Shown piece after piece: positions 32,281-35,511 of a DNA stretch of 35,511 nucleotides; positions within the stretch are counted from its first letter, which is position 1, and each line of letters opens with the position of its first letter. Source of the DNA: Saprospiraceae bacterium (GTDB lineage: Bacteria > Bacteroidota > Bacteroidia > Chitinophagales > Saprospiraceae); assembly GCA_013214355.1 (NCBI GenBank), contig JABSSL010000116.1:1-35511 (forward strand), read 5' to 3'. Position numbers and translations under genes: made by a program. The notes beneath the pieces are model-generated. The model made no database searches. It worked only from the letters and a program-made list of their open reading frames with translations, and was not told where the DNA came from.

Positions 32281-32320
32281 TTAAAAACATAGTAGAACGG
32301 CTTTGCCATTCCACTATGTT
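32281..32320 (-). terminator. Rho-independent terminator of the beta-helix gene
   Basis: On the minus strand a 15-bp stem forms from 32320-32306 and 32300-32286 with a 5-base loop, counting two G-U pairs that work only in the minus-strand RNA. It is followed directly by five U in a row at the 3' foot of the stem. It begins 20 bases after the stop of the beta-helix gene at 32340. On the plus strand the same arms give A-C mismatches. Confidence 0.8.
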
Positions 32321-32339
32321 GGTTTTATTTAGTTACTCC

Positions 32340-33758
32340 TTATTGTATGATCTCGCCAGGATTACTCGCACCGTATTTGCCTTCGTACTGATGCGTACCG
32401 ATCTGCAAAGCATCTTCGATGCTCATGCGGTGTAACCAGATTTCAGCATCCAAACTCACACTGTTAGCACGAAGGTTTAAACCCAACATGCTGCGTAGTG
32501 CATTGGCGTCATTGTTATGCGCCTTGGCTTGGGCATCTACCTGAGCCCTACTGATTTCCTTACGAGAAGCGTAGACCTTTGCCCATTCACTACTTACTGG
32601 GACTTGTATCGCCTTGGTAATGTTACCTGTACTTTCGTAGCTCATGAAATCTGACTCGTCTTCTATCTCTTCGATGGTCATCTTAGTATTGAATTCACGG
32701 TAGTCAAATTTCTTGCTGGCTGTAATCAAATTGTCCTTAAGGGTGATCGTCTGGCATTTCTTAATGTTGTCTACCCCTCCTCTATCGCTAAATCCAAAGG
32801 TGTTACCCTCTGCTACTAGCTCAATGGAAGTATCCATAGATAGCGCATTTCCACTGTTTGAGGCGATTGCATCTGGCTTCCAGGTAAAGAGTACCGTATT
32901 GTTGATCACGCGGAAGCTGGGTAAACCATTACCCGGCCGAGCATGCCAGGCAGATAGACACTGAATTCCGTTGCCGGTATTGTTCACCACAATGTTGTTC
33001 TCAATGAGGATCTTGCTGTTCTGGTTGCCCTGTACCGACAAAGCACCTTCCATAGGAGCCGTATTCATCACGATGCAATTGCGAACCGTCACATTGGTTT
33101 CTTTACCTACCAAGACTTTGATACCTGCCGAACCAGGAGAAGCGTTTACCTCCTTAGCGGGATTGGCTTTACGCAAGATGCAGAGCTCTTTTTCATCTTT
33201 GTAGCGGTTTCGAGGGCCGTTATCCACAATCACACCGTCGATCACAATGTCACCGACCCAAGTACGATGCTTGAGGTGGGTTTTGATGTAGATGCGTGGA
33301 GTGGTTAGACCATCGATATGATTCGTACCCGTCAATACTGTCCTGTGCGCCCCCCAAGGATCCCTTTTGGTGAAATCAGCGTTGTATCCACCAATAATAG
33401 ACACAGGAACATTGATTTCATCGGCTCCCTGATCGCCGCGGCTCGTATAAACGCCTTCCGCGAGGTGGATAACATCTCCAGGTTGTAGTTTGGCAATGAT
33501 ATTCCCTAGATCTTTGGCGGGTTGCTCTTTGGAAGCAATTCGGCCACGGCCGGTATTGCGGCTAACGTAATAGTGGTTACCATTAGCCTTTACAGGTTCT
33601 ACAATGGTGGTTAAGGTGTTGGTTTGTGACATGTTTTTTGGGTTTTGTTGTTCTACTTGGGTGGTGGTGGATGGGTTGCCATCGTGATTGGACGCTGTAA
33701 CAGTGAACACACTGGCTACCATCATCATTCCGGCCATTAGACATTTCAAGGTTTTCAT
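32340..33758 (-). CDS. Secreted right-handed beta-helix protein
   Basis: A 472-residue protein with a signal peptide (MKTLKCLMAGMMMVASVFTVTA, about 1-23) and a low-complexity Thr/Gln linker. YYVSRNTGRGRIASKEQPAKDL and LQPGDVIHLAEGVYTSRG are the usual opening of pectin-lyase-like proteins (DUF1565/right-handed beta-helix). Successive strands follow: GDIVIDGVIVDN, VTVRNCIVMN, ILIENNIVVNN, FRVINNTVLF and IELVAEGNTFGF. No catalytic residues of a known lyase family can be placed. The C-terminal 100 residues are helical. It is likely an exported polysaccharide-binding or -cleaving protein. It has its own terminator just downstream. Confidence 0.75.
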   Translation of the reverse strand: MKTLKCLMAGMMMVASVFTVTASNHDGNPSTTTQVEQQNPKNMSQTNTLTTIVEPVKANGNHYYVSRNTGRGRIASKEQPAKDLGNIIAKLQPGDVIHLAEGVYTSRGDQGADEINVPVSIIGGYNADFTKRDPWGAHRTVLTGTNHIDGLTTPRIYIKTHLKHRTWVGDIVIDGVIVDNGPRNRYKDEKELCILRKANPAKEVNASPGSAGIKVLVGKETNVTVRNCIVMNTAPMEGALSVQGNQNSKILIENNIVVNNTGNGIQCLSAWHARPGNGLPSFRVINNTVLFTWKPDAIASNSGNALSMDTSIELVAEGNTFGFSDRGGVDNIKKCQTITLKDNLITASKKFDYREFNTKMTIEEIEDESDFMSYESTGNITKAIQVPVSSEWAKVYASRKEISRAQVDAQAKAHNNDANALRSMLGLNLRANSVSLDAEIWLHRMSIEDALQIGTHQYEGKYGASNPGEIIQ

Positions 33759-33991
33759 TCTTTGGTTTTTGTGGTTGTAAGAAATGGGGCGGTTAAGGAG
33801 TCCGATAAAAGGTTTCTTTTGAATCTTTATCCTTTCCGGCTAACGATTACAAAGGTGCTCCTAGTCGCTGGAAAATGCGATTAAGATGTAGTGAAATGGG
33901 TAAATTACAGCTGCCAAGTAGAGGATTACCGTAGCAATTTCTCAGGTAGAGGGTTCCCGTAAATTGCACTGCATGTCTCCACCCACAAATC

Positions 33992-34033
33992 GGAAATGGG
34001 AAGTTGGAAATGGGAAATGAGAAATGAGAAATC
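33992..34033 (+). repeat. Six-copy GGAAATG seven-base array
   Basis: Six consecutive units: GGAAATG, GGAAGTT, GGAAATG, GGAAATG, AGAAATG, AGAAATC. Three are identical and the rest differ by one or two bases. The unit length of seven is the same as in the other tracts in this window. Confidence 0.8.
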
Positions 34034-34047
34034 CGTGTCTCTGGATT

Positions 34048-34075
34048 CCGCCTTCTGCCTTCGCCCCTCCGCCTT
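34048..34075 (+). repeat. Four-copy CCGCCTT seven-base array abutting the IS
   Basis: Units CCGCCTT, CTGCCTT, CGCCCCT and CCGCCTT end two bases before the left inverted repeat of the insertion sequence. The complement of the unit (AAGGCGG) appears at 35501-35507, beyond the right end of the element. Confidence 0.65.
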
Positions 34076-34076
34076 T

Positions 34077-34101
34077 TGTGGGCGCCTAGTATATGTTGAC
34101 A
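34077..34101 (+). repeat. Left terminal inverted repeat of the IS
   Basis: The bases begin TGTGGGCGCCT and end GTTGACA. They match the reverse complement of 35470-35494 at 21 of 25 positions. Confidence 0.8.
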
Positions 34102-34141
34102 CGATATGAGTTTCATTTCAACTCCAAGGCTTTGCAAAAAA

Positions 34142-35008
34142 CTAAGTTACTTTTTTAAATAACACCGTAGGTCTTTGGTCTAGTGGAATTTGTTGGATCC
34201 AGGCTTCAAAAACCATTGGGGTTTTATATTTCAAGCTTTCGTGTGGTCGTACCTCATTGTAGGTTTTGACAAACCTGGGCAGTGCTTTTCGGAGTTTCGC
34301 CACCGAGTTTACCTGCCAGGGGATGAGGTAATCATTTTTTGCGGTACCGTGAAATCGTTCCATGTGTGGGTTTTCAAAAACTATCTCTGCCATCGAAGAG
34401 CGAATCTGATACTGATCAAGGTGACTTACAAATGCTTTATCATAGTATTGGCCTCCACCATCGGAATGGAACATCAGTTGCTGCTCATAATTTGCTATCC
34501 CACGACTTTGTAAGGCCATTTGTAAAGCTGGGATTGTGGTTTGTTCGGTTTGCATTGTCTCAGATAAGGCATAGCCAATACATCTACGCGAATACAGATC
34601 TAAGATGAAAGTTAAATAAGCCCAACCATCCACGAGCCGATAGTAAGTCATATCACTCAACCAGACTTGATTAAGGCGCTGGATTTGCAATCCCTCTACC
34701 AAATTGGGGAACCGATAGGCTCCAGCATAAGTCGTACGATGAAAAATTCGAATAGGATTAACCCTAAAGCCTTGACTCAGTAGGATTTGTTCAAACTTGT
34801 CTCTCCCTATTCCGTATAGTAATTCCTTGGGTTCTACCGTATTCATTAGTACGTGTAAAGGCCTAGCTCCCATTCGGCAATGGGTCTGGCGATGGTACTG
34901 AACCCGTTCTAGTATCTGTGCTGTTCGTTCGGTCAAACTAGCTTGTCTTTTACGGTATTGGTGGAAGCCTTGACGACTAATCCCCGTGATCTGATATAGA
35001 GACTCCAT
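34142..35008 (-). CDS. IS3-family transposase OrfB (integrase core)
   Basis: A 288-residue protein. It opens MESLYQITGISRQGFHQYRKR, the IS3 OrfB N-terminal HTH_21-like region. The rve integrase core follows: WLSDMTYY gives the first Asp, HSDGGGQYYD the second, and NPHMERFHGTAKND the Glu with its downstream Lys-rich helix, completing the DDE set. YNEVRPHESLKYKTP is the usual family ending. It is normally made as a fusion with OrfA by -1 frameshifting. The frame is open upstream from the ATG to the slip site (VLNWFFTHRSEHHLAM), consistent with this. By itself OrfB is complete, but without intact OrfA the element is probably immobile. Confidence 0.9.
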   Translation of the reverse strand: MESLYQITGISRQGFHQYRKRQASLTERTAQILERVQYHRQTHCRMGARPLHVLMNTVEPKELLYGIGRDKFEQILLSQGFRVNPIRIFHRTTYAGAYRFPNLVEGLQIQRLNQVWLSDMTYYRLVDGWAYLTFILDLYSRRCIGYALSETMQTEQTTIPALQMALQSRGIANYEQQLMFHSDGGGQYYDKAFVSHLDQYQIRSSMAEIVFENPHMERFHGTAKNDYLIPWQVNSVAKLRKALPRFVKTYNEVRPHESLKYKTPMVFEAWIQQIPLDQRPTVLFKKVT

Positions 35009-35010
35009 CG

Positions 35011-35475
35011 CTAAATGGTGTTCGGATCGGTGGGTGAAGAACCAGTTAAGAACTTCCCATCGGAGTTTTTTTCAAAATCCACGTTGTAACGCTCTTGCGC
35101 TAGCTTTAATAGTTGCTCATAATACTTAATTTGAACCTATTGCTGGCCAATCAAGCGCTCTAAGTCCTCGACTTTCTTGGCTAAGGCCAGGCGTTTTTGA
35201 GTCTCACTTTTTTCTTCTACTACCTTGACGATACTCTTTTGGTAATGAGCTGAGTACTTTCGTATCCATTGATATACCGATGTGTGACTAACCTTATAGG
35301 CCCGACAAATCTCACGAACTGTCGTTTGTCCTTCTTCGTATTCTTTGACCCGAGCACGACGGAAATCTTCACTGAAATACCGTTGCTCTCTTTTGTAAGT
35401 ACGACGAGTTTTGGACTTCTTCATATCCCTCAATTTAAGGCCCCGGAGTTTAATTCTCAACTCCTTTTTTGTCAA
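35011..35475 (-). pseudogene. IS3-family OrfA, interrupted by in-frame TAG
   Basis: The first 112 residues (35475-35137) contain a helix-turn-helix (RRARVKEYEEGQTTVREICR and KVSHTSVYQWIRKYS) and a leucine-zipper-like tail ending DLERLIGQQ. A TAG at 35137-35139 stops the frame. The same frame continues as VQIKYYEQLLKLAQERYNVDFEK to a second TAG at 35011-35013, next to the orfB ATG. A continuation that still looks like OrfA points to a CAG-to-TAG change. The truncated protein would lack the frameshift site, so no OrfAB fusion could be made without read-through. The stop could also be a sequencing error. Confidence 0.75.
35065..35072 (-). promoter_or_regulatory. Programmed -1 frameshift site of the IS
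   Basis: On the minus strand the codons GAA AAA AAC contain the slippery heptamer A AAA AAC. A -1 shift there enters the orfB frame, which has no stop from that point to the orfB ATG. This is the standard arrangement for making the OrfAB transposase in IS3 elements. Confidence 0.7.
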
Positions 35476-35494
35476 CCTATTTCAGGCGCCCACA
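35470..35494 (-). repeat. Right terminal inverted repeat of the IS
   Basis: The bases begin TGTCAAC and end GGCGCCCACA, the partner of 34077-34101. The remaining 17 bases to the window edge carry the complement of the CCGCCTT unit. Confidence 0.8.
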
Positions 35495-35511
35495 AGGTAA
35501 AAGGCGGAAAG

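Larger units (their letters stand above)
33759..34076. other. Intergenic region before insertion sequence
   Basis: A 96-residue frame (33847-34137, minus) is a by-product of the repeat tracts and not a gene. The stretch contains two seven-base repeat arrays, given separately. No promoter matching TAnnTTTG was found for the beta-helix gene starting at 33758. Confidence 0.5.
34077..35494 (-). mobile_element. IS3-family insertion sequence (degraded orfA)
   Basis: The ends are imperfect inverted repeats of 25 bases (34077-34101 and 35470-35494; 21 of 25 match, the outer 11 exact), starting TGTGGG and ending CCCACA as in IS3 elements. Inside are orfA (35475-35011, interrupted) and orfB (35008-34142) on the minus strand, with a -1 frameshift signal between them. 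No matching 3- or 4-base target duplication is visible next to the ends. The element is about 1.42 kb, normal for the family. Confidence 0.85.

Noticed and set aside
33992-34033. Possible CRISPR array
   Set aside because: Six adjacent seven-base units with no spacers; a simple tandem repeat, not a CRISPR.
33847-34137. A 96-residue minus-strand frame
   Set aside because: It runs across the GGAAATG and CCGCCTT arrays and reads as low-complexity FPISNFPFPI; it is a product of the repeats and overlaps the left end of the insertion sequence.
34070-35498. Target-site duplication of the insertion sequence
   Set aside because: Bases next to the two ends (TTT on the left, AGG on the right) do not match in direct orientation.

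Overview
The window looks like a chromosomal stretch from a Bacteroidota bacterium. The evidence is near-perfect Bacteroidota -7 promoter elements (TAnnTTTG) ahead of several genes, A-rich weak ribosome binding sites, typical families (BNR_4 propeller, DUF1972 glycosyltransferase, small phosphoglycosyl transferase) and seven-base tandem repeats between genes. A marine or soil Saprospiria-like organism (Lewinella or Haliscomenobacter relatives) is my guess; no rRNA or other taxonomic marker is present. I see no tRNA, rRNA or CRISPR array.

Layout. (1) 1-3325: a peptidoglycan-binding protein and a GNAT-like protein, both on the minus strand, with long non-coding flanks. (2) 3326-16959: an envelope-glycan or lipid gene group with an unusual core of three B12-binding-type radical SAM proteins. 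They are interleaved with two small methyltransferases, a Tat-type polysaccharide deacetylase, a GT2 glycosyltransferase, a Wzx-like flippase, two GT-C-type membrane proteins and a CxxCH lipoprotein. Genes from 9243 to 16959 are nearly all overlapping, apart from a 153-bp gap carrying seven-base repeats. (3) 16943-21739, minus strand: nucleotidyltransferase, monotopic phosphoglycosyl transferase, O-antigen polymerase/ligase, DUF1972 glycosyltransferase and a VTT/DedA membrane protein. (4) 21805-27909: a small flavin-type oxidoreductase with a GT2, a VOC protein with a second polymerase/ligase, then a Wzz-like protein, a second Wzx flippase and a rhamnosyltransferase-like GT2. (5) 27978-33758: a LysE-type exporter, a divergent pair (secreted BNR propeller and sugar isomerase/epimerase-like TIM barrel), a small membrane-anchored protein and a secreted beta-helix protein. 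(6) 34077-35494: an IS3-family insertion sequence whose orfA carries an in-frame stop although the frameshift signal and most transposase residues remain.

How the genes may work together. Regions 2 to 4 contain the parts of a Wzx/Wzy-type surface polysaccharide pathway: initiating phosphoglycosyl transferase, GT2 and GT4 transferases, two flippases, two polymerase/ligase candidates and a chain-length protein. The radical SAM/methyltransferase block is not a standard part of such a pathway. It may make a modified sugar, lipid carrier or other envelope molecule that the adjacent flippase and GT-C enzymes handle. That link is inferred from gene order and overlap only; no substrate can be read from sequence.
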